From contig DAOUJG010000039.1 in NCBI GenBank assembly GCA_034423015.1, positions 1 to 64,000 on the forward strand: DNA of 64,000 nt, written 5' to 3'. The notes under the pieces are model-generated. The model was not told where the DNA came from and did no database searches. It saw only the letters and a program-made list of their open reading frames with translations. Every line of letters starts with the position of its first letter. Positions within the stretch are counted from its first letter, which is position 1. The stretch is from JAGWBJ01 sp034423015. GTDB taxonomy: Bacteria > Chloroflexota > Dehalococcoidia > Lucifugimonadales > JAGWBF01. Positions 1-9,316 of the stretch are shown here, piece after piece. A program made the translations under genes and the position numbers.

Positions 1-241
1 CCGAGTGGATGTGGATGCCGTGTGGGCCGGGTTCGATGCCTTCCAACATGACGGCAACCAGGAATCCTCCTGAGCCTTGCTGCATGACGACAGTGCCTAT
101 GGGTTCGCCCTCCACATTGCGCATCTCGGCGGTGTAACGCGCATCTCCCCAGCTGCTGTCATTGCTGCACGCCGCGGCCACGAGCATCAGCACGATAACC
201 ATTATCAAGGCAAAACCGGGGTTCCCGAACCTTGCCTGCAT
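1..241 (-). CDS. Cu/Zn superoxide dismutase-like lipoprotein, C-terminal part beyond window
   Basis: Reading leftward from an ATG at 241, 80 codons are visible before the window edge, so the gene is cut at its 3' end. The N-terminus is a lipoprotein signal: a hydrophobic core at residues 10-24 and a Cys at 25 after LVAAA. It is followed by GEPIGTVVMQQ and then PGPHGIHIHS, the first copper-ligand segment (GxHxH) of Cu/Zn superoxide dismutases. The protein would be anchored outside the membrane and would dismutate extracytoplasmic superoxide. A GGAGGTGG ribosome site precedes the ATG. The remaining metal ligands and the disulfide Cys lie outside the window, so activity cannot be judged. A nickel SOD is also encoded at 19157. 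Confidence 0.8.
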   Translation of the reverse strand, partial: MQARFGNPGFALIMVIVLMLVAAACSNDSSWGDARYTAEMRNVEGEPIGTVVMQQGSGGFLVAVMLEGIEPGPHGIHIHS

Positions 242-457
242 TACGATTCCACCTCCGTCATGCTTCGCGTCGTTGTAAGGCATGGCTTTGGGTGATTGCC
301 AGCTCACTGCCCCAATCCGCTATACGTCCAACTTGAGCTTCATTGCAAAGTTGTTGATTATGTCAAGTGTGGTGGGCCAACAACTGCGGGGAGGGGAATC
401 GACTTAACGGCAGTTAGTTCACGGCAACGGCCGGGCCTCCGCAATGCGCCGGGAGCG

Positions 458-1774
458 CTACGCCAGGCGCCTGTACTCTATGGGGAACTCCAGGCACTGG
501 CCGGTGCTCGTAAGGAGCGCCGGCGGCGTCCGCCCGCTGATGCAATCCTGGTCGACGATGCACCGCTCCGCCTCCTTCAGGGAGGGCAGCTCGTACATCA
601 CGTCCAACAGCGTCTCCTCGATTATGCTGCGAAGGCCCCGGGCCCCCGTCGCCCGGGTGATGGCCTTCTGCGCGGCCGCCTCAAGGGCCTTGGGAGTAAA
701 GGACAGCTCCACGTTGTCCATGCTGAAGAGCTGCTCGTACTGCTTTATGATGGCGTTCTTCGGCTCCGTGAGCACCCTCACCAGCGCCGACTGGTCCAGG
801 GCATCCAGGTAGGTCGTAACGGGGAACCTCCCCACCAGCTCGGGTATGAAGCCGTATTGGAGGAGGTCGGCCGCGGTCAGGTGGTCCAGCACGTTCGGGC
901 CCTCGGGCCCCTTCGCTCCGTTGGACCCATTCCCTCCCCACGACTCGGCCGGCTTGAAGCCCATCTTGCCGTTGCCCCGGGCCAGCCTCCGCTCCACGAT
1001 CTCGTCGAGTCCGCCGAAGGCCCCGCCGCCTATGAACAGGATGTTGTGCGTGCTTATCTGTAGGAACTCCTGATAGGGGTGCTTGCGCCCTCCCTGCGGG
1101 GGGACGTTGGCCGAACACCCTTCCACTATCTTCAGCAGCTCCTGTTGGACGCCTTCGCCCGAGACGTCCCTGGTTATGGACCGGTTGGGGCCCTCTTTTC
1201 GGGCTATCTTGTCTATCTCGTCTATGTAGACGATTCCCCGCTCGGCCCGGGACATGTCCCAGTCCGCCGCCTGGATCAGCCTCAGAAGTATGTTCTCCAC
1301 GTCTTCGCCCACGTACCCCGACTCCGTCAGGGACGTGGCGTCGGCGATGGCGAAGGGGACGTCCAGCATCCGGGCCAGCGTCTGGGCCAGCAGCGTCTTG
1401 CCCGAGCCCGTCGGGCCCATGAGCAGGATGTTGGTCTTCTCGATCTCGATGTCGGACTCGGGAGCACCGTTCCACACACGCTTGTAGTGGTTGTAGACGG
1501 CCACGCTCAGGACCTTCTTGGCCTGCTCCTGTCCGATCACGTAGCCGTCCAGCGCGTCGTTTATGGCCCGGGGCACGGGGAGCTTTCGGTGACGCACCGT
1601 GCCCTGCTTGGTGGTCGACGAGGAGTTTTGGTCGATTACCTGCTTGCAGGCGCTGACACACTCATAGCAGATGAAAACCCGGCCGGGACCGGCGACCAGA
1701 CGGTTGGAGTCGGTCTCACCCTTCCTGCAGAAGGAGCACTGGTAGACCCTTCTACCGTCCCTGCTACTGGCCAA
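458..1774 (-). CDS. clpX: ATP-dependent Clp protease ATP-binding subunit ClpX
   Basis: Hexameric AAA+ unfoldase that recognises tagged substrates and feeds them to ClpP in the cytoplasm. The 438 residues match the usual length. The N-terminal zinc-binding domain has C13-x2-C16 and C36-x2-C39. Walker A GPTGSGKT is at 120-127, the pore-loop GYVGE is near 153, and Walker B VYIDEIDKIA has D185/E186. The start is TTG at 1774, preceded by GGAG; no ATG gives the zinc domain. It is the last gene of a tig-clpP-clpX operon transcribed leftward, the classical bacterial order, 120 bp after clpP. A low-complexity Ser/Asn/Gly/Pro insert around residues 287-300 precedes the C-terminal subdomain. Confidence 0.97.
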   Translation of the reverse strand: MASSRDGRRVYQCSFCRKGETDSNRLVAGPGRVFICYECVSACKQVIDQNSSSTTKQGTVRHRKLPVPRAINDALDGYVIGQEQAKKVLSVAVYNHYKRVWNGAPESDIEIEKTNILLMGPTGSGKTLLAQTLARMLDVPFAIADATSLTESGYVGEDVENILLRLIQAADWDMSRAERGIVYIDEIDKIARKEGPNRSITRDVSGEGVQQELLKIVEGCSANVPPQGGRKHPYQEFLQISTHNILFIGGGAFGGLDEIVERRLARGNGKMGFKPAESWGGNGSNGAKGPEGPNVLDHLTAADLLQYGFIPELVGRFPVTTYLDALDQSALVRVLTEPKNAIIKQYEQLFSMDNVELSFTPKALEAAAQKAITRATGARGLRSIIEETLLDVMYELPSLKEAERCIVDQDCISGRTPPALLTSTGQCLEFPIEYRRLA

Positions 1775-1894
1775 GCCCCATCTCCGATCAGAGCTCCGAG
1801 TTCAGCCTTGAGGCGTCCTGCGTCGTTCTGCCGACCGGCCGCGGTTGCGTCGTCTCCTCGCGAAGGCCCGAGGTGACGCCCGCTCTATGCCGGG

Positions 1895-2524
1895 CTATTC
1901 CTGGCCTCCGGGGCTGTCGCCGTTCTCCGAGACCGAGGAGCCGCCCAGCACCTCGTCCACTATCCCGTACTCCATCGCCTGCTCCGCCGGGAGATAGTAG
2001 TCCCTGTCGGTGTCCCGGGCGATCTTCTCGTAGGGCTGCCCGGTGTGCTCCGACAGCACGTTGCGTATCTTGTCCTGCATCCTCAGTATCTCCCGGGCCG
2101 CGATCTCGATGTCGCTGGCCTGCCCCTGGGCCCCGCCCATGGGCTGGTGCATGTGCACCGTCGCGTTGGGGAGGGCGTAACGCTTGCCCTTCTCTCCGCC
2201 GCTCAGAAGCACGGTGGCCATGCTGGCGGCCATCCCCACGCAGATGGTGGAAACGTCGGGCTTTATGAGCTTCATCGTATCGTAGATGGCCAGCCCCGAG
2301 CTTATCACCCCGCCCGGGCTGTTGATGTACAGGCTTATGTCCCTCTCCGGGTCCTCCCGCTCCAGGTACAGGAGCTGGGCCACGATCACGTTGGCGACGT
2401 GGTCGCTTATCGGCGTCCCCAGAAAGATGATCCGCTCCTTCAGCAGCAGGGAGTATATGTCGAAGGCCCTCTCCCCGCGGGGGCTGGTCTCGATCACCAT
2501 CGGTATGATGTTGCTAGGGTTCAT
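1895..2524 (-). CDS. clpP: ATP-dependent Clp protease proteolytic subunit ClpP
   Basis: Serine peptidase subunit that assembles into a tetradecameric barrel and degrades proteins delivered by ClpX. With an ATG at 2524 the protein is 209 residues. The catalytic triad is in place and spaced as in E. coli ClpP: S101 (in GMAASMA), H126 (in HMHQP) and D175. The ATG lies inside the last codons of tig, giving an 11-bp overlap and probable translational coupling; GGAGGGAGC lies upstream. A GTG two codons earlier is an alternative start. A longer in-frame extension to 2575 would add 17 residues foreign to the family and was not used. Confidence 0.97.
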   Translation of the reverse strand: MNPSNIIPMVIETSPRGERAFDIYSLLLKERIIFLGTPISDHVANVIVAQLLYLEREDPERDISLYINSPGGVISSGLAIYDTMKLIKPDVSTICVGMAASMATVLLSGGEKGKRYALPNATVHMHQPMGGAQGQASDIEIAAREILRMQDKIRNVLSEHTGQPYEKIARDTDRDYYLPAEQAMEYGIVDEVLGGSSVSENGDSPGGQE

Positions 2525-3950
2525 TGTCACCGGAGCTCCCTCCTTCTTGGTCGGACGTCCCTGCCGGCGTCTCATCGGAGGTGGACTGGGCCGACTCCTC
2601 GGCTGCCTCCTGCCCTCCGGGTCCCTCGGCGCTCGCCGTAGGCGGCTCCGCGGCCGTTTCCGTCTCCTCGGCAGCCCCCGTCACGATCTGCCCCAGGCGC
2701 TCCAGCGTCCTCCGGGTCAGCACCGTGCTCTGTATGGAGACCCGGGCGTTTTCCGACGAGAAGGCCCGCCGTAGGGCCTCTGCCGACTCTCCCGCGCCGG
2801 AGGTCAGCCGGTCCACCTCGGCGTCCACGTCGTCGGGCGAGACCTCGATGCCCTCCTCCTTGGCGATCTGCCTCACCACCAGGTACCGGGTCAGCCGTTC
2901 CCGGGCGGCTGGCCGGAACTCGTCCTGCAGCTCGTCCCGGGACTTTCCCTCGTTGCGAAGGTACTCGTCCACGTCCATGCGGCGGCTCTGCTGCGCACTG
3001 ACCTGCTCGTCGATCATCTGCTCGATCTCGCGGTCCATGGCCAGGTCGGGCATCTCGACGCTGGCCCCCTTGACCACCTCGTCCAGGGCCTTGGACTCCA
3101 GCTCTCGTTGGGCAATCCGCTCCGACTGCTCCTTCAGGTCCTCCAGGACGCTGGCCCGCAGCTCCTCCATCGTTTCGTAGCCGTCGCCCACGCCCTTGGC
3201 AAACTCGTCGTCCAGGTCGGCCAGGCCCTTCTCCTTGATCTCCAGCACCCGGACGTTGAACCGGCACTCCTTGCCCGCTATCGCCGTCTGGGGATAGTCT
3301 TCGGGCACGTTCAGGCTGAACTCCCTGTCCTCGTCCGCGTTCATCCCCTCCAGGTATACCGAGAACCCCGGGAAGGGGCTGGGGTTGTCCTGGTTGGGTA
3401 TGAAGTCGACACCCTTGTCGTCCATCACCTTGTCGCCCGCGATGACACCCTCCACGTCCAGGGTCACCAGGTCGCCGAACTTGACGCCCCGTTCCACGGG
3501 CTGCCAAGGGGCCGACTCGTACCGCAGGCGCTCGACCACCTCGTCCACCCGCTCCTCCGTCACTTCCTCCAGGTCGGGCTGAAGGCGCACGCTGCGGAAG
3601 TCGCCCAGGTCCACCAGGGGCTCCAGCGGTAGTGTGGCTTTGAACGAGACGGGGTCGGTCTCGACCAGGTCGAGCTGGGGGTCGCCGAACACCTGGAGGT
3701 CCTGCTCCTTGAGGGCCTTGTCCAAGGCGTCCTGGACGATCTGGTCCAGGCTCTCCTGGATGAGGGCCTCCCTGCCGACGTAGTTCTGCACCAGGTAGCG
3801 GGGGGCCTTCCCCTTGCGGAATCCGGGAATGACCACCCGGTTCACTACGCGGCGGTAGGATCGTTCTAAAGAGGGTTCGAGGTCCGTGTCATCTAGCTCT
3901 ACGGTAAGGACGACCTGGCGTGGCGCCGTGTCTTCCCTGGAGACTTTCAA
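2514..3950 (-). CDS. tig: Trigger factor, ribosome-associated chaperone/prolyl isomerase
   Basis: Trigger factor binds the ribosome exit tunnel and shelters nascent chains. The 478-residue product has the N-terminal ribosome-binding domain with the signature GFRKGKAP near residue 44. A central FKBP-like PPIase segment (about 150-240) and a long helical C-terminal domain follow. The tail after about residue 430 is an acidic Ser/Glu/Thr/Gly-rich low-complexity extension. The start is TTG at 3950; the only nearby ATG is followed at once by TAG, and AGGAG sits about 11 nt upstream of the TTG. It is the first gene of tig-clpP-clpX, with a good promoter just upstream. Confidence 0.96.
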   Translation of the reverse strand: MKVSREDTAPRQVVLTVELDDTDLEPSLERSYRRVVNRVVIPGFRKGKAPRYLVQNYVGREALIQESLDQIVQDALDKALKEQDLQVFGDPQLDLVETDPVSFKATLPLEPLVDLGDFRSVRLQPDLEEVTEERVDEVVERLRYESAPWQPVERGVKFGDLVTLDVEGVIAGDKVMDDKGVDFIPNQDNPSPFPGFSVYLEGMNADEDREFSLNVPEDYPQTAIAGKECRFNVRVLEIKEKGLADLDDEFAKGVGDGYETMEELRASVLEDLKEQSERIAQRELESKALDEVVKGASVEMPDLAMDREIEQMIDEQVSAQQSRRMDVDEYLRNEGKSRDELQDEFRPAARERLTRYLVVRQIAKEEGIEVSPDDVDAEVDRLTSGAGESAEALRRAFSSENARVSIQSTVLTRRTLERLGQIVTGAAEETETAAEPPTASAEGPGGQEAAEESAQSTSDETPAGTSDQEGGSSGDNEP

Positions 3951-3983
3951 CTACATAGGCTCCTGCAGGTGGTGGCATATGGG

Positions 3984-4012
3984 ATTATATCATAACGACT
4001 AGTTTGTGAAAA
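3984..4012 (-). promoter_or_regulatory. Promoter of tig-clpP-clpX
   Basis: On the minus strand a perfect TATAAT (3989 to 3984) with the extended -10 TGA in front is preceded by TTTTCA at a 17-bp spacing (4012 to 4007). Transcription would begin about 30 nt before the tig start. It lies in the short gap between aspS and tig, so the Clp operon is probably transcribed independently of aspS. Confidence 0.6.
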
Positions 4013-4063
4013 GTTTCTCCCACTCCCCCGGCGCCCTCCGCAATTCGCCGCACGGCGGGAACC

Positions 4064-5893
4064 TCAGCGCACCAGCCCCAGCCCCAGCTCCCGGAGCTGG
4101 GCTTCTCCTACCGGCGACGGCGCCCCGAAGAGCAGGTCGGACCCGCTCTGCGTCTTGGGAAAGGCTATGACGTCCCGGATCGACGGCGTCCCGGCCAGGA
4201 TGGCCACCAGCCGGTCGATGCCGGGAGCGATGCCCCCGTGGGGCGGCGCGCCGAACTCGAACGCCTCCAGCAGATGGCTGAACCTCGCCTGCACGTCCTC
4301 GGCAGTGTAGCCCAGCACCTGGAATATCCTCTCCTGCAGGTCCCGCCTGTGCACGCGGATGCTGCCGCTGGCCAGCTCGCTGCCGTTGCAGACCAGGTCG
4401 TAGGCCCGGGACTTGATGCCTCCCATGTCCACTCCTCCCGCTCCCGGCCTGGAGGTCACGTCCAGGTTGCCCGAGTAGACCAGGTCCACGAACTCCTCGG
4501 CGGGCGAGGTGAACGGGTGGTGGGAGGACTCCCACCTGCCCGACTCCTCGTGCCACTCGAACAGGGGGAAGTCCCGGACGAAGGCGAAGGCGAGGACGTC
4601 CGGGTCGGCCAGCCCCAGCCGGTCTCCCATCTCGTTGCGCAGGGCGCTCAGGGGAGGGTTTATCTCCCGGTCGGGGCCCGCCAGGAGCAGGAGAAGGTCT
4701 CCCGGCCCTCCGGAGAGGCGGCGGGCCAGCTCCGCGGCCGCCTCCGGGGTCATCCGCAGGCCCGGGGAGAGCTGCAGGTCCTCCTCCGTCAGCTCCTCCA
4801 GCGGGTGGCCTGGGCCAATTCGCACGTGGCTCAGGCCCCGGGCGCCGTGCCGGCGGGCCAGCTCATCCAGGTCCCTCAGGTCCCGGTTGCTCATCCCGCC
4901 CCGGCCCGCCACCGCGAAGCCCCTGACCCGGCCGCCCCCCTTCACTACCTGGTGGAACACCCGGAAGTCCGTCTTCATGGCCAGGTCCGTCACGTCTACG
5001 ATCTCCATCCCAAAGCGCAGGTCCGGCTTGTCGGTGCCGTAGCGCTCGATGACCTCGTCGTAGGCCATCCGGGGGAAGGGCGAGGTGATCTTCTTCCCCG
5101 GGGCGACGGCCCTGATCATCGTCGCGTACAGCTCCTCGGTCAGGTCCAGAACGTCCTTCTCATCGACGAAGCTCATCTCCAGGTCCAGCTGGGTGAACTC
5201 GGGCTGGCGGTCGGCCCTCAGGTCCTCGTCACGGAAGCACCGGGCGATCTGGAAGTACCGCTCGACGCCGGCGACCATCAGCAGCTGCTTGAGCTGTTGC
5301 GGGGATTGGGGCAGGGCGTAGAAGTTGCCGCTCTGCAGCCGGCTGGGCACCAGGAAGTCACGGGCGCCCTCCGGGGTGCTCTTCAGGAGTATGGGCGTCT
5401 CGATCTCCAGGAAGCCCCTCTGGTCCAGGAAGTCCCGGATGTGCTTTACCACCCGGTGCCGGAGGGCCAGTATCTCCTGCATGCGGGGCCTGCGCAGGTC
5501 CAGGTAGCGGTACCTCAGGCGGAGGGGCTCCTCGGCGTCGGACTCCTCGTTGACGTAGAAGGGCGGCGTCCGGGAGGGGTTCAGTACCCGGGCCTCCCCG
5601 GCCACCACCTCTACCGAGCCCGAGGGGATGTCGGGGTTCTGCGCCTCGGGCGGCCTCTCCGACACCGCTCCCTCCACCGTTATGACCCACTCAGGCCGCA
5701 CCTGCTCGGCCACGGCGTGGGGCTCCGGGGCCAGCTCCGGATTGAACACGACCTGCACCACCCCCGACCGGTCTCGCAGGTCGATGAAGACCAGCCCGCC
5801 GTGGTTCCTTCTCCGGTTCACCCAACCCGACAGCGTCACCTGTTGTCCTACCTGCTCCAGTCCCAGCTCACCGCAGCCAGCGCTCTTATACAC
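4064..5893 (-). CDS. aspS: Aspartyl-tRNA synthetase (class II, bacterial type)
   Basis: Charges tRNA-Asp, and tRNA-Asn too if the enzyme is of the non-discriminating type. The 609 residues match the bacterial form. An OB-fold anticodon-binding domain comes first (about 1-105, with GWVNRRRNHGGLVFIDLRD split over two short motifs). The class II core follows, with motif 2 around RCFRDEDLRADRQPEF, then a bacterial GAD insertion domain (about 290-420), and motif 3 GIAPGIDRLVAIL near 555. The start is GTG at 5893 and overlaps the end of the upstream yyaL-like gene by 8 bp, suggesting coupled translation. The two genes form one leftward unit. Confidence 0.97.
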   Translation of the reverse strand: MYKSAGCGELGLEQVGQQVTLSGWVNRRRNHGGLVFIDLRDRSGVVQVVFNPELAPEPHAVAEQVRPEWVITVEGAVSERPPEAQNPDIPSGSVEVVAGEARVLNPSRTPPFYVNEESDAEEPLRLRYRYLDLRRPRMQEILALRHRVVKHIRDFLDQRGFLEIETPILLKSTPEGARDFLVPSRLQSGNFYALPQSPQQLKQLLMVAGVERYFQIARCFRDEDLRADRQPEFTQLDLEMSFVDEKDVLDLTEELYATMIRAVAPGKKITSPFPRMAYDEVIERYGTDKPDLRFGMEIVDVTDLAMKTDFRVFHQVVKGGGRVRGFAVAGRGGMSNRDLRDLDELARRHGARGLSHVRIGPGHPLEELTEEDLQLSPGLRMTPEAAAELARRLSGGPGDLLLLLAGPDREINPPLSALRNEMGDRLGLADPDVLAFAFVRDFPLFEWHEESGRWESSHHPFTSPAEEFVDLVYSGNLDVTSRPGAGGVDMGGIKSRAYDLVCNGSELASGSIRVHRRDLQERIFQVLGYTAEDVQARFSHLLEAFEFGAPPHGGIAPGIDRLVAILAGTPSIRDVIAFPKTQSGSDLLFGAPSPVGEAQLRELGLGLVR

Positions 5894-7715
5894 TCGGCCC
5901 GCTAACCTCCATACTCTGGATCATGCTCCCGATGTCCCGCACCTCCGGCTGCAGGAAGCCCTTCACCGCCCCGTGGAGCGCCTCGGGGTCTCCTATGGGC
6001 GCCAGGCACACGGTGTTGAGGCACACGTAGGCCTGGGGCGACTCCGCCGCCGGGTATCCCGCCTGCGCCAGCCTGTCCGGGTCATCCGGATCGATGAACC
6101 TCACCTCGGTGTGGGGGTACGGTACCGTGGCCGCCGCCCTCAGCATGCTCCGGGTCTCCTCCCGGTGCGGCGGACCGACCACGCTCACCTCCACGGGCGG
6201 GTTCATGAGTGTTTCCAGCGCCAGCGCATACTGGGCCGCGGCCCCCTTGTACCGCCGGGCCACGGGCGCCAGCGCGGCCAGGGCGCCCCGGGCCCTCTCT
6301 CTGTACCCACTCTCGAAGGTCGCGTTGTAGAGGCGGACCAACGCCCGGGCCGCCGTCGAGTTGTCGGCCAGGGGCTTGTCCCTGAACCTCAGGTTCCCCA
6401 CCGCCTCGGGGTCCTCGGCAAGGTCGAAGAACCCGCTCCCTTCATGGTCCCAGAGCCGGTCGACCATCTCGTCGGCCAGGCGCCGGGCACACTCCAGGTA
6501 GCGGGGCGACGAGGTCTCCACGTGGGCGTCGACCAGAGCGTTCACCAGCTCGGCATAGTCGATGAGAAGGGCCGGGATGCCGCCGGCGTCCCCGGGCACG
6601 TACGAGTGCCGAAGCGGCCAGGGGCCCGCCTGCTCCAGCAGGAAGTCGAGACACCCGACGGCCGCCTCCCGCATGGACGGCGAGGCCAGGACCCACGCTC
6701 CCTTCAGGAAGACCGACGCCGCCCGGGCATTGAGGGCCGTATACAGCACCCCGTCCACCGCGGGCGAGCCCCGTTGACGCCTCTCCTCCAGGGGCATGGC
6801 ATAGTACCCCTCGTCGGCGTCCTGGCTCCCGAAGAACATCCCCGTGCCCTTGGAGTACAGGTGCGCCAGCAGGTAGTCCACCACCCCGGAGGCCACGCGC
6901 CGGTACTCCTCTCGCCCCGTCACCAGGTGGGCCCGCGTGTACAGGTCCGTCAGCTCCAGGTTGTCCCCCAGCATCTTCTCGTAGTGGGGCGCCGACCAGT
7001 CCCGGGCCGTAGAGTACCTGAAGAAGCCGCCCTCCTCGGTGTCGTAGAGGCCGCCCTGGGCCATCCCCTCCAGCGTCCGCTCCACCATCTCCAACCACGC
7101 CCCGTTGCCCGTGACCAGGTAGCTGTGGAGCAGCAGGTCCAGAGCCGGAGCCGCGGGGAACTTGGGTTGCGTCCCGAACCCGCCGTGCTCGGCGTCGTAG
7201 CCGGCCTCCACCGCCTCCACCACCTCGTCGACGATGGAAGCGTCCGGCTCTTCGGCGGCAGTGGGCGCCCCGGCCCTCTTCGCCAGCCTGTCCCGCGCCT
7301 TCAGGCCCCGATCCAGCAGGGTCTGCCTGTCCCTGGCCCATGCCCCGGCTCCCCGCTCCAGCGCGGTGAGGAGCCGGGAGGAGTCCATGTACGTGTAACC
7401 CGCGATCACGTCGCCCTCGGGCGTCAGCAGGGCGACCGTGGGCCACCCGCCCATGTTGTACCGGGCGTTGACGTCGGGGCGCTGGTCGCTGTCGACCCGC
7501 ACCGGCACGTAGCACTCGTTGGCCAGCCGGATCGCCTCCGGGTCCGAGAGGGCCGTCTCATCCATCACGTGGCACCAGTGACACCACACGGCGGATATGG
7601 ACAGCAGCACCGGCTTGTCCTCCAGCCGGGCCCGGTCGAAGGCGGCCGCGCTCCACTCCTGCCAGTGGATTTCATGGGCCTGGTTGGGCCTGGGTGAGAA
7701 GCGGAAAGGAGACAC
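5886..7715 (-). CDS. Thioredoxin-fold DUF255 protein (YyaL/SPATA20 family)
   Basis: Member of the YyaL/spermatogenesis-associated protein 20 family. An N-terminal thioredoxin-like DUF255 domain carries the signature AVWCHWCHVMDETA, whose Cys pair is the likely redox centre. It is followed by a long alpha/alpha six-barrel glycosidase-like region. Cellular role unknown; other members are thought to act in redox or cellulose-related metabolism without a proven reaction. I chose GTG at 7715 (MSPFRFSPRPN), giving 609 residues. A GTG at 7763 is possible, but its codon sits upstream of the probable transcription start. It is co-transcribed with aspS. Confidence 0.85.
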   Translation of the reverse strand: MSPFRFSPRPNQAHEIHWQEWSAAAFDRARLEDKPVLLSISAVWCHWCHVMDETALSDPEAIRLANECYVPVRVDSDQRPDVNARYNMGGWPTVALLTPEGDVIAGYTYMDSSRLLTALERGAGAWARDRQTLLDRGLKARDRLAKRAGAPTAAEEPDASIVDEVVEAVEAGYDAEHGGFGTQPKFPAAPALDLLLHSYLVTGNGAWLEMVERTLEGMAQGGLYDTEEGGFFRYSTARDWSAPHYEKMLGDNLELTDLYTRAHLVTGREEYRRVASGVVDYLLAHLYSKGTGMFFGSQDADEGYYAMPLEERRQRGSPAVDGVLYTALNARAASVFLKGAWVLASPSMREAAVGCLDFLLEQAGPWPLRHSYVPGDAGGIPALLIDYAELVNALVDAHVETSSPRYLECARRLADEMVDRLWDHEGSGFFDLAEDPEAVGNLRFRDKPLADNSTAARALVRLYNATFESGYRERARGALAALAPVARRYKGAAAQYALALETLMNPPVEVSVVGPPHREETRSMLRAAATVPYPHTEVRFIDPDDPDRLAQAGYPAAESPQAYVCLNTVCLAPIGDPEALHGAVKGFLQPEVRDIGSMIQSMEVSGPSV

Positions 7716-7753
7716 TCGGATCTCGGCTGAACCGGACTTGGCGGGTTCCACGG

Positions 7754-7782
7754 AGCGTAGCACAGGGCAGACCCCTTTTCAA
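7754..7782 (-). promoter_or_regulatory. Promoter of yyaL-aspS unit
   Basis: On the minus strand TTGAAA (7782 to 7777) and TACGCT (7759 to 7754) are separated by exactly 17 bp. The predicted transcript starts near 7747, downstream of the most upstream possible GTG of the YyaL-like gene, which supports the later GTG start at 7715. Confidence 0.45.
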
Positions 7783-7802
7783 TACGAATGACGCCGGTCA
7801 TC

Positions 7803-7811
7803 TGGTATAAT
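7803..7811 (+). promoter_or_regulatory. Extended -10 promoter of acetyltransferase gene
   Basis: TGG followed by a perfect TATAAT, about 80 bp before the acetyltransferase start. No good -35 is seen at 16-18 bp, consistent with an extended -10 promoter. The same TGGTA(T/C)AAT block occurs at 14444 and 15580. Confidence 0.45.
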
Positions 7812-7889
7812 GAGAGTCAAGATTCCCCTGGCGACAAGCCGCTCCCCAACGGTGGGCAGCCAGCCTTCGGGACATCACGGAGGGCGCCA

Positions 7890-8474
7890 ATGCTTCCAGA
7901 AGTAAGCCTCAGCGACATTACCAGAGAAGACGTGGCCAGAATGGCCGAATGGCTCGAGGACAAGGAGGTCAACGCCTCCTGGTACGGCGCCGACGAGAAG
8001 GGAGAGCCGCTGCACATCGGCTACACGCCCTCCCAGATGCTCGACGCCTCCGAGGAGCACTGGCAGGAGGTGTTCCACAGCGACGTCCGGAAGATCTACT
8101 CGGTGCATTCGGCCAACGGCGACCACATCGGCGAGGGCCAGATACTCATCGAAGCCCCCCTGTGGGAGGCCCAGCTGTTCATCCTGGTCGGCCGCAAGGA
8201 GCTCTGGTACCGCGGCTACGGGACCGCGGGCCTCGTTCACCTCCTGGACCTCGCGTTCTACACCTACAACCTGCACCGCGCCTGGGTCGACATCCCCGAG
8301 TACAACCTGCCCGCCCTCCACATGTGCGAGCGCATCGGCTTCAAGCTCGAGGGCCGCCTCAGGGGCACCCATCCCAAGGACGGCGAGTGGCACGACTCCC
8401 TGGCCATGGGACTGCTCACCGAGGAGTACGTACGGCGCCGGGCCCGCCTGATGGAGCCCGAGCCGGCGGGCTAG
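7890..8474 (+). CDS. GNAT family N-acetyltransferase (RimJ/RimL type)
   Basis: A 194-residue acetyltransferase of the RimJ/RimL (Acetyltransf_3) type. The central acetyl-CoA-binding segment is recognisable as LWYRGYGTAGLVHLLDLAF, followed by the typical NLPALHMCERIGFKLEGRLR, in which a neighbouring-residue loop and beta strand close the fold. The substrate cannot be read from the sequence; relatives acetylate ribosomal protein N-termini, small amines or antibiotics. The ATG at 7890 is preceded by GGAGGGC and was preferred to an upstream in-frame ATG at 7788, which lies before the -10 element. It begins a rightward run with the two rhomboid genes. Confidence 0.85.
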   Translation: MLPEVSLSDITREDVARMAEWLEDKEVNASWYGADEKGEPLHIGYTPSQMLDASEEHWQEVFHSDVRKIYSVHSANGDHIGEGQILIEAPLWEAQLFILVGRKELWYRGYGTAGLVHLLDLAFYTYNLHRAWVDIPEYNLPALHMCERIGFKLEGRLRGTHPKDGEWHDSLAMGLLTEEYVRRRARLMEPEPAG

Positions 8475-8481
8475 CACCCGG

Positions 8482-9315
8482 TTGCACGAGCCCGACTACA
8501 ACGGAGATACGCCGGCCCCCCGCCGCCCCGACCCCGGCGAAGGGCTGGCCCCGCTATCCTTCCTGGCCCTCCTGTACCGCACCCGCCGTCCCCTGGTGAA
8601 CATGGCCCTCATCGCGGCCAGTACCCTGGTGTTCCTGTACGAGATCGTCCTGGGCGGCGGCCTGCGGGGCCTGGGCGAGCTGGGCTCCACCGACGGCCTG
8701 ACCGTCTTCCTGCTCACCTACGGGCTCGTCCCCTTCGACCTGACCAGGGCCGGCGACCTCAGCCCCGTCTTCGACTCCTCGGGCGTCCTCAGGGACATCA
8801 ACCCCCCCTTCTCCGTCTGGACCTCGGTGTTCACCTCCATGTTCATCCACGGCAGCCTGCTCCACCTGGTAGGCAACATGCTGTTCCTGTGGGGATTCGG
8901 CGGCCGGCTGGAGGAGAAGCTGGGCCACGTCAAGTACCTCCTCTTCTACCTGGCGGCCGGGGTGGCCGCCGTCTGGACCCAAGTCGCCGTGGACATGGAC
9001 TCCCAGGCGCCCCTGATAGGCGCCAGCGGCGCCATCGCCGGCGTGGTGGGCGCCTACCTGCTGACCTTCCGGTATCCCAACACCATCTGGCTGGTGATCG
9101 TCTTCTTCATCCTGCCCATGATCGTTGGCCCCATAGGGGCCGGGGTGGTCTCCTCCGGCGCCCGGGTCGCCTACATGGCCCATCTGGGAGGCCTCGTCGG
9201 CGGCGGTCTGATGATCTCGGCGTACAAGCTCCTCATCGGGGAGTCCCTACGGCCCCCCGCCGGCCCCGGCGCTGGCCCCGCCCCTGGATGGAGGCCAACG
9301 CGGTTCTGGCGTTGA
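8482..9315 (+). CDS. Rhomboid family intramembrane serine protease, copy 1
   Basis: Six-helix membrane protease cleaving transmembrane substrates within the bilayer. The 277 residues carry HxxxN (H128/N132, after FIHGSLLH), the nucleophile in GASGAIAG (S182) and the general base in YMAHLGG (H234), so the catalytic dyad is complete. A soluble loop of about 55 residues lies between helix 1 and the HxxxN helix. The start is TTG at 8482, only 7 bp after the acetyltransferase stop and without a clear ribosome site; a slightly later start is possible. It is followed after one base by a paralogue. Confidence 0.9.
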   Translation: MHEPDYNGDTPAPRRPDPGEGLAPLSFLALLYRTRRPLVNMALIAASTLVFLYEIVLGGGLRGLGELGSTDGLTVFLLTYGLVPFDLTRAGDLSPVFDSSGVLRDINPPFSVWTSVFTSMFIHGSLLHLVGNMLFLWGFGGRLEEKLGHVKYLLFYLAAGVAAVWTQVAVDMDSQAPLIGASGAIAGVVGAYLLTFRYPNTIWLVIVFFILPMIVGPIGAGVVSSGARVAYMAHLGGLVGGGLMISAYKLLIGESLRPPAGPGAGPAPGWRPTRFWR

Positions 9316-9316
9316 C

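Noticed and set aside
4238..5905. 555-codon open frame opposite aspS
   Set aside because: High-GC antisense shadow: its translation is compositionally biased with no domain, while the minus strand encodes an intact aspartyl-tRNA synthetase.
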